13,283 bases of DNA from Mariniphaga sp. (GTDB taxonomy: Bacteria; Bacteroidota; Bacteroidia; Bacteroidales; Prolixibacteraceae), in contig JABMQB010000605.1 of NCBI GenBank assembly GCA_013203525.1, positions 1 through 13,283 on the forward strand, written 5' to 3'. Under the pieces are notes generated by a model. It made no database searches. It worked only from the letters and a program-made list of their open reading frames with translations, and was not told where the DNA came from. The translations under genes and the position numbers were made by a program. Below are positions 1-8,677 of the stretch, in pieces; position 1 is the first letter of the stretch; each line of letters starts with the position of its first letter.

Positions 1-897
1 TCCCCATCCCGGATATCTCAAATAAACAAGGTAAAAATCATAAAAATCATAATTGTCACCTAACTCGGGCTCAAGATTTTTATTGATACCATTATTAGTA
101 TAAGTCAAAATTCTATTCCAATCTAATGCTTCGTTATGTGCCTTATTTCTTGAACTATATGTAAGAATACGTGCTGCATAAGAATTTGCTAATTCTGACA
201 ATTCTATATGTGAATAGATATCACCACCCATCCATTTGGCAGGAATTTCAAATGTATTTCCATCAGCAAGGGTTATTGCCTGATCCAGAAGTTCGAGCGA
301 AGCATCAATTAATGATTGGTAGGGTACTAACTCCAAAGTTTCCAGATCAGTATCCCATTTAATAACATTCCCCTGATCATAGATAAGTCCCAGGTAACCA
401 TGAGCAATACCACTCACAAAATAACACCAGGCTTTTACCATTTCAGTATCTGAGCCATCTTCGCCTAATTCCACCCCTTGATCTTCAATAGCTTTTAATA
501 CATCATTTACAGCAGAGATTGCAGAATAACTATCCTCCCAAGAGGCTCTGACTACCGCAAAATAAGCATAAGTGAGACTGTTTACAAAACCTTTACGAGG
601 TTCAGACGACAGGTCTTTCATTCCAAAATTACCCCAAGGGCATGAATTCTGATCCGCCATAGTTGACATTGCTATTGCAGGACCATCTCCTTGATGAGAT
701 CCATCTCCTCCTTGCAAACTCACATGAAAGGTTCGGAATGCACCACCAGCTAAACTTGCTAAATCGTCGGGATTTGCCAAAGCTTTTGTTGAATCCGGTT
801 CATTTAAGTTTTCAACTACCAGGTCGGCACACCCAAAAGTGAGTAAGCCAAATACCAATGTTAAGGCAAAAGCCAATTTATATACTTTTGTTTTCAT
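1..897 (-). CDS. SusD/RagB-family outer-membrane lipoprotein (C-terminus beyond window)
   Basis: I translated this reading frame by hand. It is open from an ATG at 897 to position 1 without a stop, giving 299 residues of a protein that continues outside the window (SusD proteins are usually about 450-600 aa). The N-terminus MKTKVYKLAF is followed by a hydrophobic stretch and Cys23 in LTFGC, a lipoprotein signal, so the mature protein should be lipidated and surface-exposed. Family-like features are the ANPDDLASLAGGAF segment (41-54) and the helical, TPR-like region around AWCYFVSGIAHGYLGLIYDQ (156-175). It starts 18 bp after the SusC stop, the usual susC-susD order. In the known family SusD caps the SusC channel and binds the ligand. 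An in-frame ATG at 906 would add MND; I prefer 897 because it gives a normal Lys-rich signal start. The ligand cannot be told from the sequence. Confidence 0.9.
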   Translation of the reverse strand, partial: MKTKVYKLAFALTLVFGLLTFGCADLVVENLNEPDSTKALANPDDLASLAGGAFRTFHVSLQGGDGSHQGDGPAIAMSTMADQNSCPWGNFGMKDLSSEPRKGFVNSLTYAYFAVVRASWEDSYSAISAVNDVLKAIEDQGVELGEDGSDTEMVKAWCYFVSGIAHGYLGLIYDQGNVIKWDTDLETLELVPYQSLIDASLELLDQAITLADGNTFEIPAKWMGGDIYSHIELSELANSYAARILTYSSRNKAHNEALDWNRILTYTNNGINKNLEPELGDNYDFYDFYLVYLRYPGWG

Positions 898-915
898 ATC
901 ATTCATTTTTTTAGA

Positions 916-3900
916 TTAGAATTTAAACTCTATGGATCCCGTTAAAGTCCTGTAATTCGGATAGGCAAATTCATCCCAAGCCTGAATAGTATTATCACCG
1001 GAACCTTCTGAACTACCTACTTCAGGGTCGTAACCTGAATAGTTGGTAAAAGTGAAAAGGTTACGTCCGATTATACCCACCTTAAATTCTTTAATAAATC
1101 CACCCAATACTTTGTTAAGTAAAGCTTTACTTAAATTGTAATGCAAAGAAATTTCCCTTACCTTAAGGAAAGTACCATCTTCAACAAAATGATTGTTATA
1201 AGTATTTACATTATACAATGCTTTATAATAATCATAGGTTTTTTTCTGATTTTCAGGTAATCCGGATTGATCCATTGATATAGCACGGTTATCGCGATAC
1301 ATCCATTGGTTTGTTAAACTATAAATATCACCTCCTTGTTTCCAATCAAGTAATACATATAAATTTAATCCTTTCCAACTAATGGTATTAGCAATACCCA
1401 TATGGAAATCAGGATTTCCATCACCTACCTGAACTGTTTCCGGAACACCATCTTCATCCAATTGTTTGACAGGTACTTCCAAATATGTTCCTTCTGTTCC
1501 TTTTGGAATAATATAACCATCGCTGTTTTGAGTAAAATCATCAATAGTCATACCGTCATATGTGCCTTCGGCCCCTATTGCAAGTTGATCCTTCATTTCG
1601 TCCATCGAACGAATAAAGCGTTCACCAAACATAGCACCAAAAATAGCACCTTCTCTGATATAAAATGCACCCGGATCACCTGAGTTACCCCTTGCACCTG
1701 TTGTAAACGGAGCCACATCTAATTGTGAAATTTCCTGACGTACCCTATCAAATGTAAGATTCATTTTCCATAAGAAATCTTTTTTCTCAACCAAACGAGC
1801 ACCTAAAGTTGCTTCAAATACGGTTGACGTTAAAGTTCCCATATTCTGCCATTGTGCTTTATATCCTTGTGAGGCAGGAAGTGGTACTGGCCAGTGCTGA
1901 TCTTTAGCATCGGTTTTTGAGTAGACAAATTCAAACTCGAATTTATCCAGGAATTCCATATTTAAACCAATTTCCTGTTCTACAATTTTTGATGGTTTTA
2001 GGTTTTTGTTACCTAATTGATTTTTAACTGGTGTACCACCCGCAATATTAAATGTTTCATACTGGGCTGTCCATGGTGGACGGTTACCAGCAGTACCGTA
2101 AGCAGCGCGAATTTTCAATTCATTAATTCCGTTAATCGCAAAATCTTCAGTTATACGATAAGCACCTGAAACCCTGAAATAAGGATTCCAACGTTCGTTT
2201 TCACCAAACTGGCTTGCACCATCAAAACGGTAAAGGAATGAACCTATATATTTTGATTTATAATCAATATCCGCAATACCAAAAATATTTTCGGCACGAA
2301 TATCACCTTCATTTGAACCGTTCGAAGCAGTAGACTGATCCATGGTATTAAACTGAGGAATACCTGTAACAGAGAATGTCCTTGCACTTGTGCTGAAACT
2401 TTGCCAGTGGTTATCTTCGTACAAATAACTCACTTTTGCTTTGGTTGTCCAGTCGCCAAACTGTTTGTTAAAGTTAACAGTTAACTGAGCTACCTGTGCC
2501 ATTTGCTGTGAACTGCTTTTATACAAATAACCATCTGTGCCACCGGTATCATCCGTATCTAAAGTTAAATATCCCTTAGGTTGTGTATTGCTACCATAAT
2601 TATCTTGCTTTTCAAAACTGTATTGCCCTTCAACCGACATCCAGTTAACAGGAGTGTATGTAAACCCATAACTACTTAAAATACGGTTACGGTTACTTAC
2701 ATTTGTTACATTAGCTATTGGATAATACGGGTTTACAGTTGTACCAAACTGGTCGACTCCTAACCTGTAATCAGATCCATCCGGGTTTTTGCTATGTAAA
2801 TTCATATCGGGTTGAAGTTGCATCAGTGAGAAGAAATCGATACTACTGTTATCGGTTTCAGCTCTTGCAACCAGGTTACTGGTAGTAAATGTAAATTTAT
2901 CAGAGAAACGATGATCTACATTTAACCTGAAGTTTTTACGTTGATAACCACTTACTCCAAAAATAATCCCTTCCTGGTTTGAATTCTCAAACGAAACCAT
3001 AAAACGGGTTTTATTCATATTTGAAGCAACCGAAGCATAATTGGTATAAAAACTCCCTCCTGAATAAAAATCGCTGAGATGGTCTCTGACAACTCCAAAT
3101 GGATTATCCATATAATGGTCGTCAGCAATTAAACGTGCTCCCGAAACCAATTCACCTAAAAGGTTTGGATCAGTATCGGTTGATGGGTTATCGCCATACA
3201 TTACAACACCATCAAATTTAGTATAACGTGTTTCACCGGCATAGTCATCAGCCAGTTTGTAAAAGTGATGTGTTGAAATAGGAAACTCATTTGCCAAACC
3301 TGATTGTCCGTACTCGTTACGTACTGTAACAATTGTTTGACCGGCGGCAAGTCCTTCACCACGTTTGGTAGAAATAACAATTACACCATTCCCTGCGCGG
3401 GATCCGTACAGTGCTGATGCAGCTGCACCTTTTACAACTTCCATTGAAGCGATATCGTCAACATTGATATCCTGCAATGTTCCTTCCAACATAACACCAT
3501 CAATAATGATTAAAGGTCCTTGTCCGCCACGAATAGCGGTTGCACCTCTTAACCTGATTGATGCAGCACTTCCCGGATTACCATTTGCTTTCACAATGGT
3601 TACACCGGATACTTTCCCTTGTAAAGCTCCTGCAGCAGAAGAAGCGGGAACCTGTTTCAGGTCCTCTTCGTCAACTCTCGCCACTGAAATTGAGAGTTTT
3701 TTCCGTGGTGTTCCTGAAGCAACACCCGCAACTACAACTTCATCTAACCCAAAAATATCGGGTACCAGTGTAATTTCGAATGTACTTTGAGATCCAATTG
3801 GAACTTCCAATGTTTTCATTCCAACAAATGAAACCATCAGGGTTTGAGCATCATTTGGGACTATTAATGAGAATGCACCGTCAATGTCGGTTACCGTTCC

Positions 3901-4053
3901 CAATGTTGTCCCCATAAGCACAATAGAAGCTCCTGGAATTGTTGTTCCATCTTCGGAACTAGAAATAACTCCCGAGATCTCCTTTGTTTGTGCATAAAGC
4001 AATTGCCCCCCTATAAAAAAGACAATTGCAATCAACAGCATGATTTTTTTCAT
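916..4053 (-). CDS. SusC/RagA-family TonB-dependent outer-membrane receptor
   Basis: The 1045-aa protein is the normal length for SusC. Residues 1-22 form a signal peptide ending LLYAQ. Residues about 24-100 are a carboxypeptidase-like regulatory domain (ISGVISSSEDGTTIPGASI). LDEVVVAG at 103-110 is a candidate TonB box. The plug follows (about 112-232), with SIRLRG at 165-170 and the SusC hallmark ALYGSRAGNGVIVISTKRG at 214-232. The rest is a 22-strand-type barrel with GRNLFTFTNYSGYDPE near the end and a terminal Phe (IEFKF). In the family, TonB-ExbBD energy drives uptake of oligosaccharides, peptides or similar ligands held by the SusD partner, whose gene lies 18 bp downstream. The gene is preceded by a 276-bp leader with candidate promoters, a hairpin and an element shared with the other receptor. 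The substrate is unknown, since no degradative enzyme is adjacent. Confidence 0.96.
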   Translation of the reverse strand: MKKIMLLIAIVFFIGGQLLYAQTKEISGVISSSEDGTTIPGASIVLMGTTLGTVTDIDGAFSLIVPNDAQTLMVSFVGMKTLEVPIGSQSTFEITLVPDIFGLDEVVVAGVASGTPRKKLSISVARVDEEDLKQVPASSAAGALQGKVSGVTIVKANGNPGSAASIRLRGATAIRGGQGPLIIIDGVMLEGTLQDINVDDIASMEVVKGAAASALYGSRAGNGVIVISTKRGEGLAAGQTIVTVRNEYGQSGLANEFPISTHHFYKLADDYAGETRYTKFDGVVMYGDNPSTDTDPNLLGELVSGARLIADDHYMDNPFGVVRDHLSDFYSGGSFYTNYASVASNMNKTRFMVSFENSNQEGIIFGVSGYQRKNFRLNVDHRFSDKFTFTTSNLVARAETDNSSIDFFSLMQLQPDMNLHSKNPDGSDYRLGVDQFGTTVNPYYPIANVTNVSNRNRILSSYGFTYTPVNWMSVEGQYSFEKQDNYGSNTQPKGYLTLDTDDTGGTDGYLYKSSSQQMAQVAQLTVNFNKQFGDWTTKAKVSYLYEDNHWQSFSTSARTFSVTGIPQFNTMDQSTASNGSNEGDIRAENIFGIADIDYKSKYIGSFLYRFDGASQFGENERWNPYFRVSGAYRITEDFAINGINELKIRAAYGTAGNRPPWTAQYETFNIAGGTPVKNQLGNKNLKPSKIVEQEIGLNMEFLDKFEFEFVYSKTDAKDQHWPVPLPASQGYKAQWQNMGTLTSTVFEATLGARLVEKKDFLWKMNLTFDRVRQEISQLDVAPFTTGARGNSGDPGAFYIREGAIFGAMFGERFIRSMDEMKDQLAIGAEGTYDGMTIDDFTQNSDGYIIPKGTEGTYLEVPVKQLDEDGVPETVQVGDGNPDFHMGIANTISWKGLNLYVLLDWKQGGDIYSLTNQWMYRDNRAISMDQSGLPENQKKTYDYYKALYNVNTYNNHFVEDGTFLKVREISLHYNLSKALLNKVLGGFIKEFKVGIIGRNLFTFTNYSGYDPEVGSSEGSGDNTIQAWDEFAYPNYRTLTGSIEFKF

Positions 4054-4063
4054 AGAAATAGTT

Positions 4064-4084
4064 TTAAATTAGCAAATTAAACAG
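4064..4084 (-). promoter_or_regulatory. Leader element shared with the second TonB receptor (copy 1)
   Basis: On the minus strand this 21-nt stretch begins CTGTTT, then two variable bases, then TTTGCTAATTTAA. It ends 10 nt before the susC ATG. The same string occurs at 8657-8677 ahead of the other receptor gene, with 19 of 21 positions identical and the only two differences adjacent. Its position suggests a translation-initiation or RNA-binding element, but the function is inferred. Confidence 0.6.
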
Positions 4085-4108
4085 TATCAATTATTTATAT
4101 CGTATAAT

Positions 4109-4128
4109 AGGGATTCCCCCAAATCCCT
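4109..4128 (-). promoter_or_regulatory. Hairpin with G-rich loop in the susC leader
   Basis: Read on the minus strand, AGGGATT (4128-4122) and AATCCCT (4115-4109) can pair perfectly as a 7-bp stem around a TGGGGG loop. The hairpin lies about 11 nt downstream of the proximal candidate -7 box, so it would sit at or very near the 5' end of that transcript. It is followed by AT-rich sequence and not a U-tract, so it does not look like a terminator. A role in mRNA stability or regulation is inference. Confidence 0.45.
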
Positions 4129-4139
4129 TTTTGTACTTT

Positions 4140-4167
4140 CAAATTAAATGCCTTTAAATTAATTCAA
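4140..4167 (-). promoter_or_regulatory. Proximal candidate susC promoter
   Basis: On the minus strand there is TTG (4167-4165), a 17-nt spacer, then TTAATTTG (4147-4140). The latter matches the Bacteroidota -7 consensus TAnnTTTG except at its second base. The spacing fits the 17-23 nt reported for this phylum. Transcription would start near 4134, just before the hairpin. AT-rich background makes such matches easy, so this is tentative. Confidence 0.35.
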
Positions 4168-4252
4168 TTCGTCGATAAAAATGTTAAAAAATATTAATAT
4201 TTACAAATTGACTGGTAAAAAAATATCATTCCAGCATTAATACATTATAATT

Positions 4253-4278
4253 CAAAATTACATTTGTCTTCATTCCAA
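4253..4278 (-). promoter_or_regulatory. Distal candidate susC promoter
   Basis: The minus strand reads TAATTTTG at 4260-4253, a full match to TAnnTTTG, with a TTG at 4278-4276. The 15-nt spacer is slightly short for the phylum. Use of this site would give a leader of about 195 nt containing the proximal promoter, hairpin and shared element. Confidence 0.3.
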
Positions 4279-4329
4279 GTATTTATTTATTCAGAACAAA
4301 AACTGGTTTTTATCATTAAATCAATAAAA

Positions 4330-5826
4330 TTAGAACCTAACTGTATAAACATTACCCGGAAAATCGTTAATGTCAGCTTCGGGAATAAATGCTGAAAATT
4401 TATCGTTTACTGCATTTATAAAAACATTTGCTATAAATGCATTTCCCCTATTATTAAAATGCAATGCATCAAGTGAGAATACACTATTTAAACCTAATGC
4501 ACCTTCAATGGGTATTCCATTTGAATAATAAATGGTATTATCCTGTACTTGTCCCCATGCATCATACGTTCCGGTAATTGCAATCTTATGCACCTCTTTT
4601 CCAATATCTGCCAAAACCAGCTTATCGGGATATTGCTGTACTTTTCTATTTATTATATTATTATAAGATGAAATAACAGATTGTATCTCCTCAATTTCAT
4701 TTAAAGTTAAAACATATTTATCTGATAAAGGGATTTTATATCCATATCCTGATTCTACCATTTCGTCTGTAATACTAAATAATGCGATTTCCCCTTCAAT
4801 TAATTGTCTGTATTTGGGAATTGGAGTACCATCGGGGTAATATGCATCTGATAAAGATTCATCAATAATAATTAATCTTTGGGGATATAAATTATAAAGC
4901 CCGTTATCTTCAAATCCGATAAATGGCCTTTTATCCTCATCTGGAGCTGTTGGATTATGCAATGAAACACCATTATTAAATTTGTTTAACTGAATAGCTG
5001 ATTTGGCTGCCGATATTTGGCCATTTTCAAGTTTTAAAAAGTTGAATGGTTTTGTATAAAAAAAGGGCAAGTCATTAATCGAAATAATATTTCCAATCAC
5101 ACCCTTACAATCCTGATTCTGTAAAAGATTATCAATCAGATTATCAAAATTATCTTCAAACTCAACAACAGAGGTGTATTTTATTTCTGAAAATATATCA
5201 CCCTCTTGTGAAACAGCTCCATTTATCGCATAGTTTAGTATATCATTCATACCCAGCCATGCATAGAAAAAAGTTGGATTGCTGCTTATAATATCGTTTG
5301 CCAGGGTCGATTGTCCCGGATTCTTTGTAATTCTTTCATAATAAGGATTTGCGGAAAGGCCATTATTAGAAATATGCGACAACTTCAAAAACGGGATCGA
5401 TAAATTATTTAAGTTTGAAACATCACCAGCATAAGTAGTAATTGATTCACCAGTTGTTAATACTATCTGAGCTTCTGCTGAAGTTTTATCGCTAAACTGA
5501 TAAATCCATTTACCAAATATTTCACTACTATTTGATCTGTAATAATTGTATCCGTTTCCAGCATCGATATTAGGTTGAATAAACGATATTTCATTTACCT
5601 CAGCAATTTGCCTTGCAATTAAAGCAGGAATTGAAGACTGTTGTCCCTCTGTGTATAACGCTCCATTCATAACTCCAGCAGAAAAATCGTCTCCTATTGA
5701 AACAAACTTTTCAGTATTAATTTCACCAAAATTATATTGTGAACTGATATCATTTTCAGGAAAATCATAACCACAGGAAACTGAAATTACGAACAGAAAT
5801 AATATGTAAAAATTCTTTTGTTTCAT
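4330..5826 (-). CDS. SGNH/GDSL-type lipoprotein with altered nucleophile motif
   Basis: The 498-aa protein starts with a hydrophobic signal ending SVSC (Cys18), so it is probably a lipoprotein. Three SGNH-hydrolase blocks can be placed: block I SIGDDFSAG (43-51), block III GMND (192-195), and block V DALH (453-456) followed by FNNRGNAFIANVF. The stretch after block I (GALYTEGQQSSIPALIA) resembles Bacteroidota SGNH lipoproteins, where block I usually reads GNSLTAG or GDSxTAG. Here the residue aligned with the catalytic Ser is Asp47; Asn194, Asp453 and His456 are kept. It may be a non-catalytic binding protein, or Ser49 may act instead. Family members hydrolyse esters of lipids or glycans. The gene starts 11 bp after the receptor 5838-8648 and is surely co-transcribed, so the pair likely acts together at the outer membrane. 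Confidence 0.8.
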   Translation of the reverse strand: MKQKNFYILFLFVISVSCGYDFPENDISSQYNFGEINTEKFVSIGDDFSAGVMNGALYTEGQQSSIPALIARQIAEVNEISFIQPNIDAGNGYNYYRSNSSEIFGKWIYQFSDKTSAEAQIVLTTGESITTYAGDVSNLNNLSIPFLKLSHISNNGLSANPYYERITKNPGQSTLANDIISSNPTFFYAWLGMNDILNYAINGAVSQEGDIFSEIKYTSVVEFEDNFDNLIDNLLQNQDCKGVIGNIISINDLPFFYTKPFNFLKLENGQISAAKSAIQLNKFNNGVSLHNPTAPDEDKRPFIGFEDNGLYNLYPQRLIIIDESLSDAYYPDGTPIPKYRQLIEGEIALFSITDEMVESGYGYKIPLSDKYVLTLNEIEEIQSVISSYNNIINRKVQQYPDKLVLADIGKEVHKIAITGTYDAWGQVQDNTIYYSNGIPIEGALGLNSVFSLDALHFNNRGNAFIANVFINAVNDKFSAFIPEADINDFPGNVYTVRF

Positions 5827-5837
5827 TGCCTAAATAA

Positions 5838-8648
5838 TTAGAAAATATTATCAATTATATAAGACACATAATATAACACCCCAATGTTGGCACCCCCAAA
5901 TGAATAATTGTACTTGTTGTTGAAAAAATTAGAAGCACCCATCTTAACAACCGATTTTGGATTCTTTAGGTTTATTGAAAACTGGATATCAAAAGTACTC
6001 ACCGGTTCAACCCAGCCATCACCAAATGCACTTTCCCAATAAAACCTGCTTTGATATCTCCATGTTACCATAAAACCAATATTTTTAAATCCGGGATTAT
6101 TTTCCATTCTATCCATTCGCCGGTTTGCCAGCGAAAGATTTGATTTAAAACCCGGAGTATTAAATCCGGGAGCAATAGGGTCATCAATAGCTGACTTTAC
6201 ATCAGAAAACGTAAAATTACCAGAAATTATTGATCCAAGAGGCATCAGCCATTTATATCCTACCGACAACCCCTGGATAGATACAGGCTTTAGCGTATTT
6301 ACATTAACGTAATACACATCGTGTTGCGATGATTTATTAATTTGAGAGGCAGCTGTGACAAGGCTTACAACGGGACTTGTTTTTGGTTTTACTATTTTTG
6401 CTATACCAATAAAATCACGATAGGTAGAAAAATAATATACCAGGTCAAAATAAAATGCATTTCTGATTTTTGACTTGTAACCAACTTCAAATGAAAATAC
6501 CCGTTCAGGCCTGATATTTTGTAATTCTTCATCTTTAACAATTCCTGATTCAAGAATATCAAGATTCTTAAACCTTGCCTGGTCAATTGCAAATGGAAAA
6601 TCTTCGTTTGTTACATCCTCATTTACTGCAGCATTAAACTCATTTACTTTATCGAGATAAATACCATTTCCAGCAATATTATATGGGGCAAAAATTTGCT
6701 CAATCCCTCCAAGGTACCGAACGGTCCCCAAATCTTTATTAATAAATTGTTCCTTAACACCCGGAGTGCGATACCCACTTAAAAAAGATGCTCTTATATT
6801 TTGTGATTCACTGATTGTATAAAGGGCATAAATCCGGGGAGAAATTACAATTTCAAATTTTTCCGGTTTGTCAATCCTTGCCGATGCTTTTAATAAAAGT
6901 GCATCATCAAAAAAACTTCTTGATACATCAAAAAAACCACCCATCTCATAAAAAGTAATATTATTTCCCATGGTATCCGGGAATATGGCTCCTTCAGAAT
7001 CAAGTTCATAAAATCTGTAATTTGCACCTATTTTAATACTTGTCTCACCCGTAAATTTATCAAGGTCAAATGAACCATCAAGATGATATAATGCTGAATT
7101 ATTATTAATCCTTGCTCCTTTTCTGAAATCAGGATCATTAATTATTCGTTGTTTTTCCTTTTCAAATTCTTCGGTACCATAAACCAGCCTTGTCCGATCA
7201 GCAAATTTCCTGGCTTCAACATGATCGCCAGCCGGTACTCCAAACCGACGGTATCCGCCTCTGTAAGATTGATAATAATCATGAAACCAATCAGCGTCGC
7301 TCTTTGCATTGCTATTTAAATGAACTGCAAGGAATTTTGCATCGTACGAATTTCCAGAATTTTGAATTGTAGTGTAAGCCCTTAAAAGAAAATGTTCTCC
7401 TGTTAATTCAGCTTTTGCCTGGTAAATTTTAAAACCCGACAAGGAAGTTCTGTTATCACCCGTGTATACAGTTGTTGCCAATCCATAATTGCCATGTAAA
7501 ATGGCAGTAACTTTATCATTTAGTTTATAATGCAATGAACCGCTTAACTTTAGATTTTCAACATTATTATCTACAAGTTCCTTGTCCTTATACCCGGTTC
7601 GTGAAACAAGAATATTCGCACCTCTTTCACCTACAGCCAAATCAGAAATTATTTCATCGCCATATTTATTAATCGCATCATGCCCCGGATCAGGTTCCCA
7701 TTTAATATTACCCGGCCTTATATTGGTTGTATCATTAGCATACCAATCGACACCGCGAGTGTAGGCTGCATTAATTTTAAATGCCAATTTATCATGAAAT
7801 GATTTTGCTATTCTAATACCACCATCAATCTGCGGCTTTCCGGAAAACTGAAATGGATAATCACTTCCTGATTTAATATCGCTAACTCCCGGTTTAATAT
7901 ATACTCCTATACCTTGATGTTTAAATGGATCTTTGCTCTTCATCATCAATACTCCATTCAGGGCATTTCCACCATATTGAATTTCGGCCGGCCCCGGTAT
8001 AAATTCAATCAACTCGACATCCAATTCATTTAAACCGGCAATATTACCTATCGGGAAATTCATTCCCGGTGCCTGGTTGTCCATTCCGTCAACTACCTGA
8101 ACAAAACGGGTATTTTCAGTAGAATTAAATCCTCTGGCATTAATTGAGATAAATTGCATACTTTGCATTACAACATCTACACCTTTCAGATTTCGAATGG
8201 CCTCGTAATAATTAGCAGCAGGTGTTTCCCTAATACTTAATGCATCCAACAATTCAACCGACATTTCATTCCTGAAAGTCTTTTCCTCAACTTCAATTTC
8301 CTTTGCCTTCACAACAATTTCCTGGCTCATTATTGCTTCAGCTTTTAAAGTTATCTCAACACCCCTTATTTCCCTTTCACTAACAACAAATTCAGTCGTT
8401 TTATAGCCAATCATTGAAATTTGAAGAGTACATGGAATACCAACACTTGCTTTCAGGTAGAAATTACCATTTCGGTTAGAAGCTGTTCCAAACGAAGTTC
8501 CTTTGATTATAATATTTACACCGATCAATGATTCAGAAGTTTCTTCATCAATGACTTTCCCGGTTATATCAAACTGTGCATTAACATCTTGAATATTGAA
8601 AAATAAAACAATAAATACAGCAAAAACAGTAAACAGTTTTTTGAGCAT
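5838..8648 (-). CDS. TonB-dependent receptor with carboxypeptidase-like regulatory domain
   Basis: The 936-aa outer-membrane protein has a signal peptide (1-25, ending VNAQ). A carboxypeptidase-like regulatory domain follows (about 27-102: ITGKVIDEETSESLIGVNI ... GYKTTEF). MSQEIVVKAKEIEV (107-120) marks the TonB-box linker. The plug (about 125-240) contains ISINARGFNS (168-177) and FIPGPAEIQYGGNALNGV (216-233). The barrel ends in a terminal Phe (YIIDNIF). It lacks the SusC-type ALYGSRAxNGV motif and has no SusD next to it. Its partner is instead the SGNH-type lipoprotein encoded 11 bp downstream, an arrangement I recall from other Bacteroidota. In the family such receptors import bulky nutrients or cofactors using TonB energy; the ligand here is unknown. 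A well-placed -7 box and leader hairpin lie upstream. Confidence 0.94.
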   Translation of the reverse strand: MLKKLFTVFAVFIVLFFNIQDVNAQFDITGKVIDEETSESLIGVNIIIKGTSFGTASNRNGNFYLKASVGIPCTLQISMIGYKTTEFVVSEREIRGVEITLKAEAIMSQEIVVKAKEIEVEEKTFRNEMSVELLDALSIRETPAANYYEAIRNLKGVDVVMQSMQFISINARGFNSTENTRFVQVVDGMDNQAPGMNFPIGNIAGLNELDVELIEFIPGPAEIQYGGNALNGVLMMKSKDPFKHQGIGVYIKPGVSDIKSGSDYPFQFSGKPQIDGGIRIAKSFHDKLAFKINAAYTRGVDWYANDTTNIRPGNIKWEPDPGHDAINKYGDEIISDLAVGERGANILVSRTGYKDKELVDNNVENLKLSGSLHYKLNDKVTAILHGNYGLATTVYTGDNRTSLSGFKIYQAKAELTGEHFLLRAYTTIQNSGNSYDAKFLAVHLNSNAKSDADWFHDYYQSYRGGYRRFGVPAGDHVEARKFADRTRLVYGTEEFEKEKQRIINDPDFRKGARINNNSALYHLDGSFDLDKFTGETSIKIGANYRFYELDSEGAIFPDTMGNNITFYEMGGFFDVSRSFFDDALLLKASARIDKPEKFEIVISPRIYALYTISESQNIRASFLSGYRTPGVKEQFINKDLGTVRYLGGIEQIFAPYNIAGNGIYLDKVNEFNAAVNEDVTNEDFPFAIDQARFKNLDILESGIVKDEELQNIRPERVFSFEVGYKSKIRNAFYFDLVYYFSTYRDFIGIAKIVKPKTSPVVSLVTAASQINKSSQHDVYYVNVNTLKPVSIQGLSVGYKWLMPLGSIISGNFTFSDVKSAIDDPIAPGFNTPGFKSNLSLANRRMDRMENNPGFKNIGFMVTWRYQSRFYWESAFGDGWVEPVSTFDIQFSINLKNPKSVVKMGASNFFNNKYNYSFGGANIGVLYYVSYIIDNIF

Positions 8649-8656
8649 CAGTTAAA

Positions 8657-8677
8657 TTAAATTAGCAAAACAAACAG
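8657..8677 (-). promoter_or_regulatory. Leader element shared with susC (copy 2)
   Basis: On the minus strand this is CTGTTT, two variable bases, then TTTGCTAATTTAA, ending 8 nt before the receptor ATG at 8648. It matches 4064-4084 at 19 of 21 positions. Nothing comparable precedes the lipoprotein, SusD, rsmI or tdk starts. The function is inferred, see the findings. Confidence 0.6.

Noticed and set aside
3365..3790. Open frames of 141 and 71 codons on the plus strand
   Set aside because: They lie antisense to the SusC plug, whose protein motifs are unmistakable. They are composition shadows.
4298..4311. AAAAACTGGTTTTT as a terminator after the SGNH lipoprotein
   Set aside because: The stem is nearly all A-T with a very short loop and no GC core. 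It is a poor intrinsic terminator, and I could not tell it from background.
1..8648. A full polysaccharide utilisation locus
   Set aside because: There are receptors and lipoproteins, but no glycoside hydrolase, polysaccharide lyase, sulfatase or hybrid sensor in the window, so a glycan substrate cannot be claimed.
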